Shown here in pieces: positions 28,627-38,260 of a stretch of 64,000 bases of DNA (positions are counted from its first letter, which is position 1; each line of letters starts with the position of its first letter). The translations under genes and the position numbers were made by a program. Under the pieces are notes generated by a model. It ran no database searches. It was not told where the DNA came from and was given only the letters and a program-made list of their open reading frames with translations. The DNA comes from Hyphomonadaceae bacterium (GTDB taxonomy: Bacteria; Pseudomonadota; Alphaproteobacteria; Caulobacterales; Aquidulcibacteraceae). The DNA is taken from positions 163,922-227,921 of the forward strand of contig JAIELJ010000005.1 in assembly GCA_019753105.1 (NCBI GenBank), given 5' to 3'.

Positions 28627-29538
28627 GTGACCACGCCTTCGCGGCCCTTTGCGCCGCTCGATCTCGCCATGTTGTTGTCGATCGCCCTGATCTGGGGCGT
28701 GAACAACATCTTGGCTAAAATCGCCATCGATGCGCTGCCCCCGATGATGATGGCGGCGACGCGCTTCGCGATTGTTCTTGTCGTGCTGATCTGGTGGATC
28801 AAGCCGCCGCCGAAAGGGCGATGGCCGCTTTTCTTCGCGATGCTCGCCTTCATCGGCCCGTTGCACTTCGCCATCCAGTCGATCGGCCTGAAGCTCGCGA
28901 CCGACATGCCGCCGATGATCGTGGCGATGCAGCTTTGGGCGCCGGCGTCGGTGGTGGTCGCAGCGATCGTCCTGCGCGAGCGCGTGAGTCCGCTGCGCTG
29001 GGCAGGTGTCGGCCTTGCATTCATCGGTGCGGCGTCGATGAACTTCGACCCGGCAGTGTTCGCACAGGCCTGGCCGCTCTTCCTCGTCGGCCTTGCCTCT
29101 GTTGTTTATGGCGTCGGCACTGTGCTGGTGCGCAAACTTGGTGGCGGCCTTGATCCTTGGGCGACACAAGCTTGGATCGCGGTCGCCGCCGCGCCGACGC
29201 TCAGCATCGCTTCATTCACCTTCGAGAGCGGCCATGTCGCCGATGCCCAAGCCGCCCATTGGAGCGTCTGGGCCTTCATCGGCTTCGGCGCGATCGTCTC
29301 CTCGATTGTCGCCAACGCCTTCATGTTCAAGCTGCTGCAGAAGTACGAAGTTTCTCGCACGACGCCGTATCTGCTGCTTACGCCAGTAATTTCATTCGCG
29401 CTCGCTGTTGTGATCCTCGGCAATCATGTGAGCTTACAAATCTTGCTCGGCGCCGCGGTTGCACTCGCCGGCGTGGCCCTCGTCGCGTTGGCGGAGCGGC
29501 GCTTTAAGCCGATCGCGCCAGCGGTGGCCGAGCCTTAG
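28627..29538 (+). CDS. EamA/DMT-superfamily transporter
   Basis: A 303-residue inner-membrane protein with about ten hydrophobic helices in two EamA repeats (roughly 10-135 and 145-290). The first repeat ends with VLRERVSPLRWAGVGLAFIGA and the second with VILGNHVSLQILLGAAVALAG, the usual closing helices of each half. It starts at GTG 28627 with AAGGA upstream. Members export amino acids or other metabolites; the substrate cannot be told. It converges with sodC (4-bp overlap at the stops). Confidence 0.88.
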   Translation: MTTPSRPFAPLDLAMLLSIALIWGVNNILAKIAIDALPPMMMAATRFAIVLVVLIWWIKPPPKGRWPLFFAMLAFIGPLHFAIQSIGLKLATDMPPMIVAMQLWAPASVVVAAIVLRERVSPLRWAGVGLAFIGAASMNFDPAVFAQAWPLFLVGLASVVYGVGTVLVRKLGGGLDPWATQAWIAVAAAPTLSIASFTFESGHVADAQAAHWSVWAFIGFGAIVSSIVANAFMFKLLQKYEVSRTTPYLLLTPVISFALAVVILGNHVSLQILLGAAVALAGVALVALAERRFKPIAPAVAEP

Positions 29539-30119
29539 GGGAGACGCGTGAGCGCGGCGCAACCAATGCGCGCACCGGCGCCGCCAATGGGCTGGCTGGT
29601 GTGATCGTCAGGCGCGGCGTGGATCAGCAGCGCTGAGCCGTCGCCGTCGAGCAGCGCTTCGCGGGCTTGGCGGTTGGCGTTGCCGGGGATGCGTTCGCCG
29701 CCAAGCGTGACGTAGGGCGTGAACACTTCCGCTGCGAAAGGCCCCGCGGGCGAAGCGAAAATGTTGGGGAGATCGCCCGCTTCCGGGCCGTTCGGATTTA
29801 AAAGGCCGTGCTCGCCGTGATGCTCCATTTGAGCGTGACTGCCCGAGGCTTGGAAACCGGCGGCGAAGTCGCTGCAATCGCCGCGCTGGTGCAAATGCAG
29901 GCCGTGCCAGCCAGGCGCCAGCGCGCCCGCCGAAAACTCCAATCGAATCAACACGCCGTGCGGGCCGTCCGTGAAGGTGGCTTGGCCGATTGCCTGGCCC
30001 GAGCCGCCGACGATCCAGACCGTGCGCGGCGCGGACGCTGGCGTGTAGTCGCGGCTTCCGCCGCTGCTGGCGCAAGCGCTCAAAAACGCTGCGAAAATAA
30101 GGGCGGCGATGGGGCGCAT
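29535..30119 (-). CDS. sodC: Periplasmic Cu/Zn superoxide dismutase-like lipoprotein
   Basis: A 194-residue SodC-family lipoprotein (signal ending FLSACASS; lipidated Cys16) that should dismutate superoxide in the periplasm. Copper ligands are His75 and His77 (GLHLHQRGD), bridging His95 (SGSHAQ) and His167 (LIHAAPDD). The disulfide pair is Cys82 and Cys187. Zinc ligands are His95, His104 (GEHG) and Asp116 (AGDLPN), but the usual His before AGDLPN is Glu113 (GPEAGD). The family HFNP motif is also changed to HAQM. It is likely still a dismutase, with zinc affinity in question. Confidence 0.88.
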   Translation of the reverse strand: MRPIAALIFAAFLSACASSGGSRDYTPASAPRTVWIVGGSGQAIGQATFTDGPHGVLIRLEFSAGALAPGWHGLHLHQRGDCSDFAAGFQASGSHAQMEHHGEHGLLNPNGPEAGDLPNIFASPAGPFAAEVFTPYVTLGGERIPGNANRQAREALLDGDGSALLIHAAPDDHTSQPIGGAGARIGCAALTRLP

Positions 30120-30235
30120 GGGATGCTCCTAGGTTTGCGACGGCGCCGTCACGATGTTAACTTCCGATGGATTCGTGGGCGGATTTAGGCCGCCTTATCC
30201 ACCAACTCCTGAACAGCAGATATAGACCGGGTCCC

Positions 30236-32974
30236 GTGTCAGACACGTCAGATCCCGCCGAGAACGGCGGGCCCCAGCTTCCGAAGGGCGTTTCCCTCAT
30301 CACCATCGAAGATGAGATGAAGCGCTCGTACCTCGATTACGCCATGAGCGTGATCGTGTCGCGTGCGTTGCCTGATGCGCGCGACGGCCTGAAGCCCGTG
30401 CACCGGCGCATCCTCTACGCGATGGATGAGGCCGGGAACACGCACGATAAGGCGCACCGCAAGTGCGCCAAGAGCGTCGGCGACGTGATGGGCAATTACC
30501 ACCCGCACGGCGACCAGGCGATCTATCTGACGCTCGTCCGCCTCGCGCAGGATTTCTCGATGGGCCTGACGCTCATCGACGGGCAAGGGAACTTTGGTTC
30601 GATCGACGGCGATATGCCGGCTTCGATGCGTTACACCGAGGCGCGTCTCGCCAAGTCGGCGCGCGCGCTGCTCGACGACATCGACGAAGGCACGGTCGAT
30701 TTTCAAGATAACTATGACGGCACCGTGCAGGAGCCGACGGTGCTGCCGGCGCGCTTCCCGAATCTGCTCGTCAATGGCGGAGGCGGCATCGCTGTCGGCA
30801 TGGCGACGAACATTCCGCCGCACAATCTGAACGAAGTCATCGATGCCGCGGTGGCTCTGATCGACAATCCGAATATCGCCGATCTCGACTTGCTCGATGT
30901 CGTGCCGGGTCCTGACTTCCCAACAGGCGGCGAAATTCTCGGCCGCGCCGGCGCGCGCATGGCGCTGATGACGGGCCGCGGCTCTGTTTCGATCCGCGCC
31001 AAGCATCACATCGAGACCATTCGCGGCCGTGAAGCGCTGGTGTTCGACGAGATTCCATATCAGGTGAACAAGTCTGAGATGGTCGAGAAGATCGGCGAGC
31101 AGGTGCGCGAGAAGCGCATCGAGGGCATCGCCGAAGTGCGCGATGAATCGAACCGTCTGGGCGTGCGTCTCGTTGTCGAGCTGAAGCGCGATGCGGTCGC
31201 GGACGTGGTGCTAAACCAGCTCTATCGCTTCTCGCAGCTGCAGACTTCGTTCGGCGTCAACATGCTGGCGTTGAACCAGGGCAAGCCTGAGCAAATGGGC
31301 TTGCGGAAGATTCTCGAAATCTTCCTCTCGTTCCGCGAACAGGTCGTTACCCGCCGCACCAAGTTTCGTTTGGCTAAAGCGCGCAAGCGTGGCCACGAGA
31401 CGGTGGGCTTGGCGATCGCGGTCGCCAATATCGATGAGGTGATCAGGCTCATCCGCGAGAGCCCCGATCCGGGCGTCGCGCGCGAGCGCTTGGTGGCCCG
31501 CGATTGGCCGGCTGGCGATATGATGCCGCTGATCTCTCTGATCGCCGATCCACGCACTGTCGTCAGCGATGGCGACAAAGTCCGCCTTTCGGAAGAGCAA
31601 GCTAAAGCGATCCTGGCGCTTACGCTGTCGCGGCTGACCGGCCTCGGCCGCGACGATATCGCCAAGGCGGCAAACGAGATCGCCGAAGAGATCAAGGAAT
31701 TGCTCTCGATCCTGGCCTCGCGCGAGCGCATCCTCACCATCATCCGTGATGAGCTGACGGCTGTGAAAGATGCGTTCGGCGTGCCGCGCCGTACGACGTT
31801 CTCCGAGTCCGATGGCGATATCGACGATGAATCGCTGATCCCGCGCGAAGAGATGGTCGTCACCGTCACGCATGGCGGCTACGTCAAGCGCACGCCGCTT
31901 GCCGCATACCGCACGCAGCGCCGTGGCGGGCGCGGGCGCTCGGGCATGACAATGAAGGACGAGGATTTCGTCACGCGCGTGTTCGTGGCCTCCACGCACG
32001 CGCCGATCCTCTTCTTCTCGTCGTCGGGCATGGCCTACAAGATGAAGACATGGCGCCTGCCGGCGGGCGATCCCCGCACCAAGGGCCGCGCGCTCGTCAA
32101 TCTTTTCCCGCTGCAAGCGGGCGAGACGATCACGTCGGTCATGGCGCTGCCGGAGGACGAACGCGATTGGGACAAGCTCGACGTCATGTTCGCGACCAAG
32201 TCGGGCAACGTCCGCCGCAACAAGCTCAGCGACTTCGTACAGGTGAACCGCAACGGCAAGATCGCCATGAAGCCCGATGAGGGCGATGGCATCGTCGAAG
32301 TGCAAATCTGCTCGGATGACGATGACATCTTGCTGACCACGGCGAACGCGCAGTGCATCCGTTTCCCGGTCACCGACGTGCGCGTTTTCTCAGGCCGCAC
32401 CTCAACCGGCAATCGCGGCATCAAGCTCGACGATGGCGACAGCGTCATCGGTATGGGCGTGTTGAAGCATGTTGAAGTCACGCCCGCCGAAGCGCGCGCT
32501 TTCTTCAAGTGGGATGCGCAATCGCGCGATGGCGCAACCGAGGTCGAAGCGGAGGCCGATGAGGCCGATGCTGGCGATACCGGCGAAGTCGCCGACGTGC
32601 CGTTCGAGAAGCTGATGCTGATGAAGGCGCAGGAGCAATTCATCCTGACCGTCACCTCCGGCGGTCTCGGCAAGCGCGCCTCGACGTATGAATACCGGAT
32701 CACGGGACGCGGCGGCAAAGGCCTGCGCGCGCACAAGCTGACTGGTGACGCGCGGCTCGTCGCCTCCTTCCCGGTGAAAGACGAAGAAGAACTATTGCTG
32801 GTCACCGATAAGGGCCAACTCATCCGCACCGGCGTCGGCCAGATCCGCATCGCCGGCCGCGCCACGCAGGGCGTCATCCTGATCAATGTCGGTGATGACG
32901 AGCATGTTGTCGCCGCCGAGCGCCTCGAAGCATTTGGCGAGGGCGAAGGCGGTTCTGAGGAGGGGGGCGAGTGA
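30236..32974 (+). CDS. gyrA: DNA gyrase subunit A
   Basis: A 912-residue type IIA topoisomerase subunit that introduces negative supercoils with GyrB. The catalytic tyrosine is Tyr133 (MRYTEARL). The GyrA-box QRRGGRG lies in the C-terminal wrapping domain, which also holds an acidic insert (EVEAEADEADAGD). GTG 30236 is preferred to ATG 30167, which would add an atypical 23-residue leader; no ribosome-binding site is visible, and TATAGA at 30221-30226 would put the transcript start at or next to the GTG. The quinolone-determining loop reads HPHGDQAIYL: Gln94 and Leu98 replace the usual Ser/Asp. It overlaps coaD by 4 bp. Confidence 0.95.
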   Translation: MSDTSDPAENGGPQLPKGVSLITIEDEMKRSYLDYAMSVIVSRALPDARDGLKPVHRRILYAMDEAGNTHDKAHRKCAKSVGDVMGNYHPHGDQAIYLTLVRLAQDFSMGLTLIDGQGNFGSIDGDMPASMRYTEARLAKSARALLDDIDEGTVDFQDNYDGTVQEPTVLPARFPNLLVNGGGGIAVGMATNIPPHNLNEVIDAAVALIDNPNIADLDLLDVVPGPDFPTGGEILGRAGARMALMTGRGSVSIRAKHHIETIRGREALVFDEIPYQVNKSEMVEKIGEQVREKRIEGIAEVRDESNRLGVRLVVELKRDAVADVVLNQLYRFSQLQTSFGVNMLALNQGKPEQMGLRKILEIFLSFREQVVTRRTKFRLAKARKRGHETVGLAIAVANIDEVIRLIRESPDPGVARERLVARDWPAGDMMPLISLIADPRTVVSDGDKVRLSEEQAKAILALTLSRLTGLGRDDIAKAANEIAEEIKELLSILASRERILTIIRDELTAVKDAFGVPRRTTFSESDGDIDDESLIPREEMVVTVTHGGYVKRTPLAAYRTQRRGGRGRSGMTMKDEDFVTRVFVASTHAPILFFSSSGMAYKMKTWRLPAGDPRTKGRALVNLFPLQAGETITSVMALPEDERDWDKLDVMFATKSGNVRRNKLSDFVQVNRNGKIAMKPDEGDGIVEVQICSDDDDILLTTANAQCIRFPVTDVRVFSGRTSTGNRGIKLDDGDSVIGMGVLKHVEVTPAEARAFFKWDAQSRDGATEVEAEADEADAGDTGEVADVPFEKLMLMKAQEQFILTVTSGGLGKRASTYEYRITGRGGKGLRAHKLTGDARLVASFPVKDEEELLLVTDKGQLIRTGVGQIRIAGRATQGVILINVGDDEHVVAAERLEAFGEGEGGSEEGGE

Positions 32975-33474
32975 CGAAACGGGTTCGCGTCGGTCTTTAT
33001 CCCGGCACTTTCGACCCCGTCACCAACGGGCATGTGGATATCATCGCCCGCGCCGCCACCCTGGTGGACCGCCTGATCATAGGCGTGGCCATCAATGAGG
33101 ATAAAGGTCCGTTGTTCACCCTCGATGAGCGATTGGACATGGTCAAACAGCAAATCGCCAAGCTCAATGCTGAGGCCGAGATCGTTGTCCAACCTTTTGA
33201 CACATTGCTGATGAACTTCGCCGAAAGCGTAGGGGCGCAAATCATCGTCCGGGGACTGAGAGCGGTCGCCGACTTCGAGTACGAATTCGCCATGGTCGGG
33301 ATGAACCAAAAGCTCAACCCGGCCATCGAAACGGTTTTTCTCATGGCCGATCCGACGCACCAAGCGATCGCGTCCCGGCTGGTGAAAGAGATCGCGCGAC
33401 TGCAAGGAAGCGTCGCGCACTTCGTGCCTCAAGAAGTAGAAGGACGACTGAAGGCAAAGTTCGGGGTGTCTTGA
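32971..33474 (+). CDS. coaD: Phosphopantetheine adenylyltransferase
   Basis: A 167-residue nucleotidyltransferase for the penultimate step of coenzyme A synthesis. The T/HxGH signature is seen in YPGTFDPVTNGHVDII (His21 region), with the ENKGP-like INEDKGPLFT loop and FVLRGLRA-like VRGLRAVADFEYE. It starts at GTG 32971, inside the gyrA stop (GTGA), and its own stop overlaps the next gene by 1 bp (TGATG), so translation is continuous along this operon. Confidence 0.96.
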   Translation: MTKRVRVGLYPGTFDPVTNGHVDIIARAATLVDRLIIGVAINEDKGPLFTLDERLDMVKQQIAKLNAEAEIVVQPFDTLLMNFAESVGAQIIVRGLRAVADFEYEFAMVGMNQKLNPAIETVFLMADPTHQAIASRLVKEIARLQGSVAHFVPQEVEGRLKAKFGVS

Positions 33475-34382
33475 TGCTGCGGCGGCGTGGATTTTTTCCG
33501 GGAATTATGGCGGGGGCCCTCCTAGCGGTGGGGCTCATCGGTGGATTTGACGTGGCTTCGGCGCAGCAAGCGCCGGACCCGCGAAACTGGCGTCAACTCG
33601 ATCCCGAAGACACGCTCTACATCGATACGGTCCACGGCCGCATCGTCATCGAACTCTATCCGGAGATCGCGCCTCGCCATGTCGAGCGCATCAAGACGCT
33701 GACGCGGGCCGGCTATTACGACAACCTGACCTTCCACCGCGTAATCAATAACTTCATGGCCCAGACCGGCGATCCGCTCGGCACTGGCGAAGGCGCATCC
33801 AGCCTGCCGGACCTGCGCGAGGAGTTCCGCTTCCGGCGCGGCGCCGACATGCCGTTCGTTCAGGCGGCGGTGCAGGGCGGCGCTCGCCTCGGCTTCTACA
33901 AAACGCTGCCGATCGAGACGCAGCCTGATGCGCAAATGCAGGTGACGGCGGATGGCCGTGTGGCCGCAAGCGCGTTGCATTGCCCGGGCGTCGTCTCGAT
34001 GGCGCGCTCTGAGAGTCCGAACTCCGCCAATAGCCAATTCTTCATCATGCGCGCACCGCGCTCCGATCTCGATACGCGCTACACGATCTTTGGCCGCGTC
34101 GTCTGGGGGCAGGAAGCGGTGATGCGCATCGCCGTCGGCAGCCCGCCGCCCGTGCCGGATCGCATGCTCGCGGTGCGTATTGCTGCGGACTTGCCGGAGA
34201 CGGAGCGCGCGCCAATTTATGTGCTGCGGACCGATGGCCCGCAATTCCGTGAACTCATCGATGAAACGCGCAACGAGCGCCGCGCCGATTTCTCGATCTG
34301 TGACGTGCAAATCCCTGCGCGCGTGCCGCGCGACAACAACAGAGAGAGACGCTGGTGGTCGATAATTCCTTTCATACCCTGA
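33474..34382 (+). CDS. Exported cyclophilin-type peptidylprolyl isomerase
   Basis: A 302-residue cyclophilin with a signal peptide/anchor (FFPGIMAGALLAVGLIGGFDVASAQ), so periplasmic. The active-site stretch is complete: YDNLTFHRVINNFMAQTGDP, MARSESPNSANSQFFI and YTIFGRVVWG. An insert of about 40 residues (DMPFVQAAVQGGARLGF...) lies between the FHR and SQFF motifs. The C-terminal tail (VLRTDGPQFRELID ... CDVQIPARV) is shared with the diverged paralogue at 696-1592 and is not part of the cyclophilin fold. ATG 33474 follows the coaD stop in a TGATG junction. Confidence 0.92.
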   Translation: MLRRRGFFPGIMAGALLAVGLIGGFDVASAQQAPDPRNWRQLDPEDTLYIDTVHGRIVIELYPEIAPRHVERIKTLTRAGYYDNLTFHRVINNFMAQTGDPLGTGEGASSLPDLREEFRFRRGADMPFVQAAVQGGARLGFYKTLPIETQPDAQMQVTADGRVAASALHCPGVVSMARSESPNSANSQFFIMRAPRSDLDTRYTIFGRVVWGQEAVMRIAVGSPPPVPDRMLAVRIAADLPETERAPIYVLRTDGPQFRELIDETRNERRADFSICDVQIPARVPRDNNRERRWWSIIPFIP

Positions 34383-34816
34383 CGCTGGAACTCGACACCG
34401 GGACGGTGAAGATCAAGCTGCGCCCGGATCTGGCGCCGAACCACGTTCAGCGCATCGGCGAGCTGGCGAACGAGGGCTATTACAACAACGTCCCGTTCCA
34501 CCGCGTCATCCCAGGCTTCATGGCCCAGGGCGGCGACGGCAAGAATTTCAACGGCACGGGCGGCTCGTCAAAGCCGAACCTGAAGCAGGAATTCAGCGCT
34601 GAGCCGCACGTGCGCGGCGTCTGCTCGATGGCGCGCACCAACGACCCGAACTCTGCCAACAGCCAGTTCTTCATCTGCTTTGACGACGCGCGCTTTCTCG
34701 ACAAGCAATACACCGTCTGGGGCGTGGTTGAGGAAGGCATGGAAGCCGTTGACGCACTCCCGAAAGGCGAGCCGCCGCGCGCGCCCGGCAAGATCGTCAG
34801 CGCGAAAGCTGAGTGA
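34355..34816 (+). CDS. ppiB: Cytoplasmic peptidylprolyl isomerase B (cyclophilin)
   Basis: A 153-residue single-domain cyclophilin without signal peptide. All key motifs are present: PFHRVIPGFMAQGGD, CSMARTNDPNSANSQFFICF and YTVWGVVEEG. It catalyses cis-trans isomerisation of prolyl bonds in the cytoplasm. It starts at GTG 34355, overlapping the exported cyclophilin gene by 28 bp. The tandem arrangement of an exported and a cytosolic cyclophilin between coaD and queA is common in alphaproteobacteria. Confidence 0.95.
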   Translation: MVDNSFHTLTLELDTGTVKIKLRPDLAPNHVQRIGELANEGYYNNVPFHRVIPGFMAQGGDGKNFNGTGGSSKPNLKQEFSAEPHVRGVCSMARTNDPNSANSQFFICFDDARFLDKQYTVWGVVEEGMEAVDALPKGEPPRAPGKIVSAKAE

Positions 34817-35436
34817 GCGGGAGCCTTCTCCAACGCTGGCGCACGCTGGCTGGAGAAGGCGCCGACGCTTTGGGCGAGGCGCTCATCCGTGCGTGGGATG
34901 AACCCCAGCGTCGATATCACGATCAAAGCCACCTCGTCTGGTTGCTCGATGAAGCGGATCGGCGCGCATCGCTGATCCGTGATCGCGTGTTTGTGGGCTA
35001 TGCGATTTGGTTTCATGACGCGGTCTATGAGCCGGGCAGGCCGGACAACGAAATGCTAAGCGCCGATTGGGCGCGCTCGTCGCTCGTTGCCCAACCTGAT
35101 CTGGCGGCGCGCGTTGGCCACGTTATCGAGATGACCAAGAACCACGCCGCAGGTGAAGCGGACGGTGACGCTGCGCTCTTCCTCGATATGGATATCGCCA
35201 TCCTCGGTGCGCCGTGGGAAACATACTGCGCCTACGCCGCCGGCATCCGCGCCGAGTACCCGCACGTCGTCGACCCTTCGTTCGCTGCGGGTCGCGCAGC
35301 ATTTCTGGCGAACCAGCTTGAACACTCGCGTACTTTCCGAACAGACCTCTACGAACGTGAGCTCGGCGAGACGGCGCGCGCCAACATGCGCTGGGAGCTC
35401 GAAGAGATGCGCAAAGGGCGCATGGTGAAGGCTTAA
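34813..35436 (+). CDS. Predicted HD-type metal-dependent phosphohydrolase
   Basis: A 207-residue protein that resembles the COG4339 family. The metal-site residues are likely YHDQSHL (about 37-42), [10 protein letters not shown] (about 66-75) with the HD pair, NEMLSADWA, and LDMDIAILG further on. Members are predicted phosphohydrolases of unknown substrate. It begins at GTG 34813 within the ppiB stop (GTGA) and ends in a TAATG overlap with queA, so it is firmly embedded in the tRNA-queuosine operon. Confidence 0.8.
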   Translation: MSGSLLQRWRTLAGEGADALGEALIRAWDEPQRRYHDQSHLVWLLDEADRRASLIRDRVFVGYAIWFHDAVYEPGRPDNEMLSADWARSSLVAQPDLAARVGHVIEMTKNHAAGEADGDAALFLDMDIAILGAPWETYCAYAAGIRAEYPHVVDPSFAAGRAAFLANQLEHSRTFRTDLYERELGETARANMRWELEEMRKGRMVKA

Positions 35437-36512
35437 TGCGCGTCGATGTCTTCGATTTCGAATTGCCGGAGGAGTTGATCGCGCTCCGCCCAGCGCGGCC
35501 GCGCGAAAGTGCTCGGTTGCTGCATGTACCAACACGAGGCCCGTTCGAGGATCGCATCGTCCGCGATGCGCCGGAGCTTTTCCGCCCCGGCGATCTGCTG
35601 GTCTTCAACGACACGCGCGTGATCCCCGCGCGTCTCAACGGCGTGCGCGCACGCGGGGAATCCAGCGTCTCGGTGGAAGCCACGCTGATCGAACGCACGT
35701 CGCCCTCAACTTGGGTCGCGCTCGCCAAACCCGGCAAGCGCTTGCGCGAGGGCGACCGCATAAGCTTCGGTGCGCTCGAAGATCGCTCTTGTTTGTTGGG
35801 CGCTCTCGACGCGACGGTGAAAGCCAAAGGCGAAGACGGCGCGATTACACTCGCCTTCGATCTCTCCGGCCCCGATCTCGATGCGGCCATCGCCGCTGCC
35901 GGCGCAATGCCGTTGCCGCCCTATATCGCCAGCCGCCGCGCGCCCGACGAAGAGGATATGAGCGACTACCAGACGTTCTATGCGCGCGAAGCTGGCGCAG
36001 TGGCCGCGCCAACAGCTGGCCTGCACTTTACGCCAGAATTGTTTGAACAACTCATCGAGCGCGGTCTCACGTGTATGCGTGTGACGCTGCATGTCGGCGC
36101 CGGCACGTTCCTGCCGATGAAGGCCGAGGACACCAACGACCACGTGATGCACAGCGAGTGGCGCTCCATCCCAGAAGGCGTGGCCGCTGAGATCAATCAA
36201 GCCAAGGCGGAAGGGCGTCGCGTTATCGCAATCGGCACAACGGCGCTGCGCACGCTGGAGTCCGCTGCGGATGAAACGGGCCAAGTCCATCCGGTCTCGG
36301 GGCCGACAGACATCTTCATCACACCGGGCTATCGCTTCCGCGTCGTCGACGGTCTCTGGACCAATTTCCACCTACCGAAATCGACGCTCTTTATGCTCGT
36401 TTCAGCCTTTGCTGGCCTTGATCGCATGCAAGCGGTTTACGCGCATGCCATCGCCAACAAGTACCGCTTCTATTCCTACGGAGACGCCAGCCTGTTATGG
36501 CGAGCGCAATGA
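35436..36512 (+). CDS. queA: S-adenosylmethionine:tRNA ribosyltransferase-isomerase
   Basis: A 358-residue enzyme that transfers and rearranges the ribosyl group of SAM onto preQ1-tRNA, giving epoxyqueuosine. Family segments: [18 protein letters not shown] at the N-terminus, [24 protein letters not shown] [22 protein letters not shown], and [11 protein letters not shown] near the C-terminus. It overlaps the gene before it by 1 bp and tgt, the preceding pathway step, by 4 bp. Confidence 0.97.
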   Translation: MRVDVFDFELPEELIALRPARPRESARLLHVPTRGPFEDRIVRDAPELFRPGDLLVFNDTRVIPARLNGVRARGESSVSVEATLIERTSPSTWVALAKPGKRLREGDRISFGALEDRSCLLGALDATVKAKGEDGAITLAFDLSGPDLDAAIAAAGAMPLPPYIASRRAPDEEDMSDYQTFYAREAGAVAAPTAGLHFTPELFEQLIERGLTCMRVTLHVGAGTFLPMKAEDTNDHVMHSEWRSIPEGVAAEINQAKAEGRRVIAIGTTALRTLESAADETGQVHPVSGPTDIFITPGYRFRVVDGLWTNFHLPKSTLFMLVSAFAGLDRMQAVYAHAIANKYRFYSYGDASLLWRAQ

Positions 36513-37627
36513 CGGCGTTTCCCTTTCAAATTCACGCGCGCGACGGCGCTGCGCGCACTGGCGTGCTGAAGACACCGCGCGGCGACATTCAAACGCCGGC
36601 CTTCATGCCCGTCGGCACCGCGGGCACGGTAAAGGGCCTCACCGTTGATCAGGTGAAATCGACGCGCGCCGACATCATTCTCGGCAACACCTATCATCTG
36701 ATGCTCCGCCCGGGCGGCGAGCGCCTCAAACGCCTCGGCGGCTTGCACAAATTCATGCGCTGGGACGGCCCAATCCTCACCGATAGCGGCGGCTATCAAG
36801 TCATGTCGCTGGCGCAGTTGCGCAAGCTTGACGAAAATGGCGTCACCTTCCGCAGTCACGTCGACGGCAGCCAACATCGCCTGACACCCGAAAGCTGCAT
36901 GGACATCCAAGCCGACCAGATCGGCTCGGACATCGTGATGCAACTCGATGAATGCCCCGCGCTGCCGGCGCCGCGCGAGCGCGTGGCCGAAGCGATGGAG
37001 CTGTCGCTGCGCTGGGCCAAACGCTGCAAGGTAGCATTCGGCGCGCGCGAGGCGCAGAATCTCTTCGCCATCGTTCAAGGCGGCACGGACGCGGAACTGC
37101 GCAAGCGCTCCGCGGAAGCGCTGATCGCGGAAGGCTTTGGTGGTTACGCAATTGGCGGCCTCGCTGTCGGTGAGGGCCACGAAGCGATGCTCGCTACACT
37201 CGACGTTACCGCGCCGCTCTTGCCGCAAGACCGGCCGCGCTATCTGATGGGCGTTGGCAAGCCGATCGACATTGTCGAAAGTGTCGCGCGCGGCGTCGAT
37301 ATGTTCGATTGCGTGCTGCCGACGCGCTCAGGCCGTCACGGCCAAGCCTGGACCGACCAAGGTTCGCTCAACATCAAGAATGCGCGCTTTGCCGAAGACG
37401 AAACGCCGCTCGACGCGAGTATCGATTGCCCCGCGAGCCGCGATTATTCGAAGGCCTATCTGCACCACTTGTTTAAAGCCGGCGAACTGCTCAGCCAGGT
37501 GCTGCTGTCCTGGCACAACATTGCTTACTACCAATCGCTGATGGCGCGTATGCGGACAGCCATCGCCGAAGGTCGATTTGAAGACTTTCGCGCACGCTTC
37601 GCCGCGCAGCACCGCGGCGGCGATTAG
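36509..37627 (+). CDS. tgt: tRNA-guanine(34) transglycosylase with incomplete zinc site
   Basis: A 372-residue TIM-barrel enzyme that exchanges G34 for preQ1 in GUN-anticodon tRNAs. The catalytic segments are intact: [11 protein letters not shown] with the general acid Asp and [14 protein letters not shown] with the nucleophile Asp. The structural zinc site is not: the usual C-x-C-x2-C-x25-H reads Ile305-x-Cys307-x2-Ser310 ... His336. ATG 36509 is taken because it overlaps the queA stop (ATGA); the ATG at 36497 would add four residues. The gene converges with a lipoprotein gene. Confidence 0.95.
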   Translation: MTAFPFQIHARDGAARTGVLKTPRGDIQTPAFMPVGTAGTVKGLTVDQVKSTRADIILGNTYHLMLRPGGERLKRLGGLHKFMRWDGPILTDSGGYQVMSLAQLRKLDENGVTFRSHVDGSQHRLTPESCMDIQADQIGSDIVMQLDECPALPAPRERVAEAMELSLRWAKRCKVAFGAREAQNLFAIVQGGTDAELRKRSAEALIAEGFGGYAIGGLAVGEGHEAMLATLDVTAPLLPQDRPRYLMGVGKPIDIVESVARGVDMFDCVLPTRSGRHGQAWTDQGSLNIKNARFAEDETPLDASIDCPASRDYSKAYLHHLFKAGELLSQVLLSWHNIAYYQSLMARMRTAIAEGRFEDFRARFAAQHRGGD

Positions 37628-38163
37628 CGCCGCGCAGGCGCAACGCTTGGCGGTGGCGGCGGGATCATGCTGGGGCAGCCGAGCGAAGCGCCGTAGCCGC
37701 GCAGGAAGGTGCGGCGTTGCTGCCCGTTGGCGACAGCACGCAGCGCGTCGCGCTCGGCGCGATTGGCGCCGGAGATACGCCGTACCCACGAACGGAACGG
37801 GATCAGGTCGGCCGCTGTGTCTTCTGCTGCCTGGATGGCTTGTTCTTCAACGAAGTCACCGCTGCGGTCCCAGACGTTACGGTTGGGTCCGGGTTGATAG
37901 CTTTCCGGCCCGAGCACGCCATCGAGCTGGGCGATCTCGCGCGATACGGCGGCGCAATCGGAAAGCGTCGCGGTCGCATACGGATATTGCAGATTGCGCA
38001 GCAGCAGCGGGATTTCGGGGCGGATGAGGCCGACATCGCGGAACGGGATATAGGCCGCATCGCTCACGCCGCGGCGCGTGTCGGAGGTGCGGCCAGTCGA
38101 GCAACTCGCGACCGCGACCGCCAAGAGAGCCGCCGTCAGGATGCGGGTGAGAGACTGCTGCAT
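37624..38163 (-). CDS. Lipoprotein of unknown function
   Basis: A 179-residue protein with a typical lipoprotein signal ([15 protein letters not shown]; lipidated Cys21). The mature chain has a central helical stretch ([23 protein letters not shown]) and a second one that runs through [34 protein letters not shown], and ends in a Pro-rich tail after GCPSM. No family is recognised, although the [11 protein letters not shown] motif looks conserved-protein-like. GGAGC precedes the ATG. It converges with tgt (4-bp overlap). Confidence 0.72.
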   Translation of the reverse strand: MQQSLTRILTAALLAVAVASCSTGRTSDTRRGVSDAAYIPFRDVGLIRPEIPLLLRNLQYPYATATLSDCAAVSREIAQLDGVLGPESYQPGPNRNVWDRSGDFVEEQAIQAAEDTAADLIPFRSWVRRISGANRAERDALRAVANGQQRRTFLRGYGASLGCPSMIPPPPPSVAPARR

Positions 38164-38260
38164 GTATTGCTCCGAAAACCTTCCGCCTCGCTATAGCGGG
38201 TCGCGTCAAACCACGCCAATGCGGCAAGACATGGACGCCGCGAAAGGTTAAGTCCCGCTG

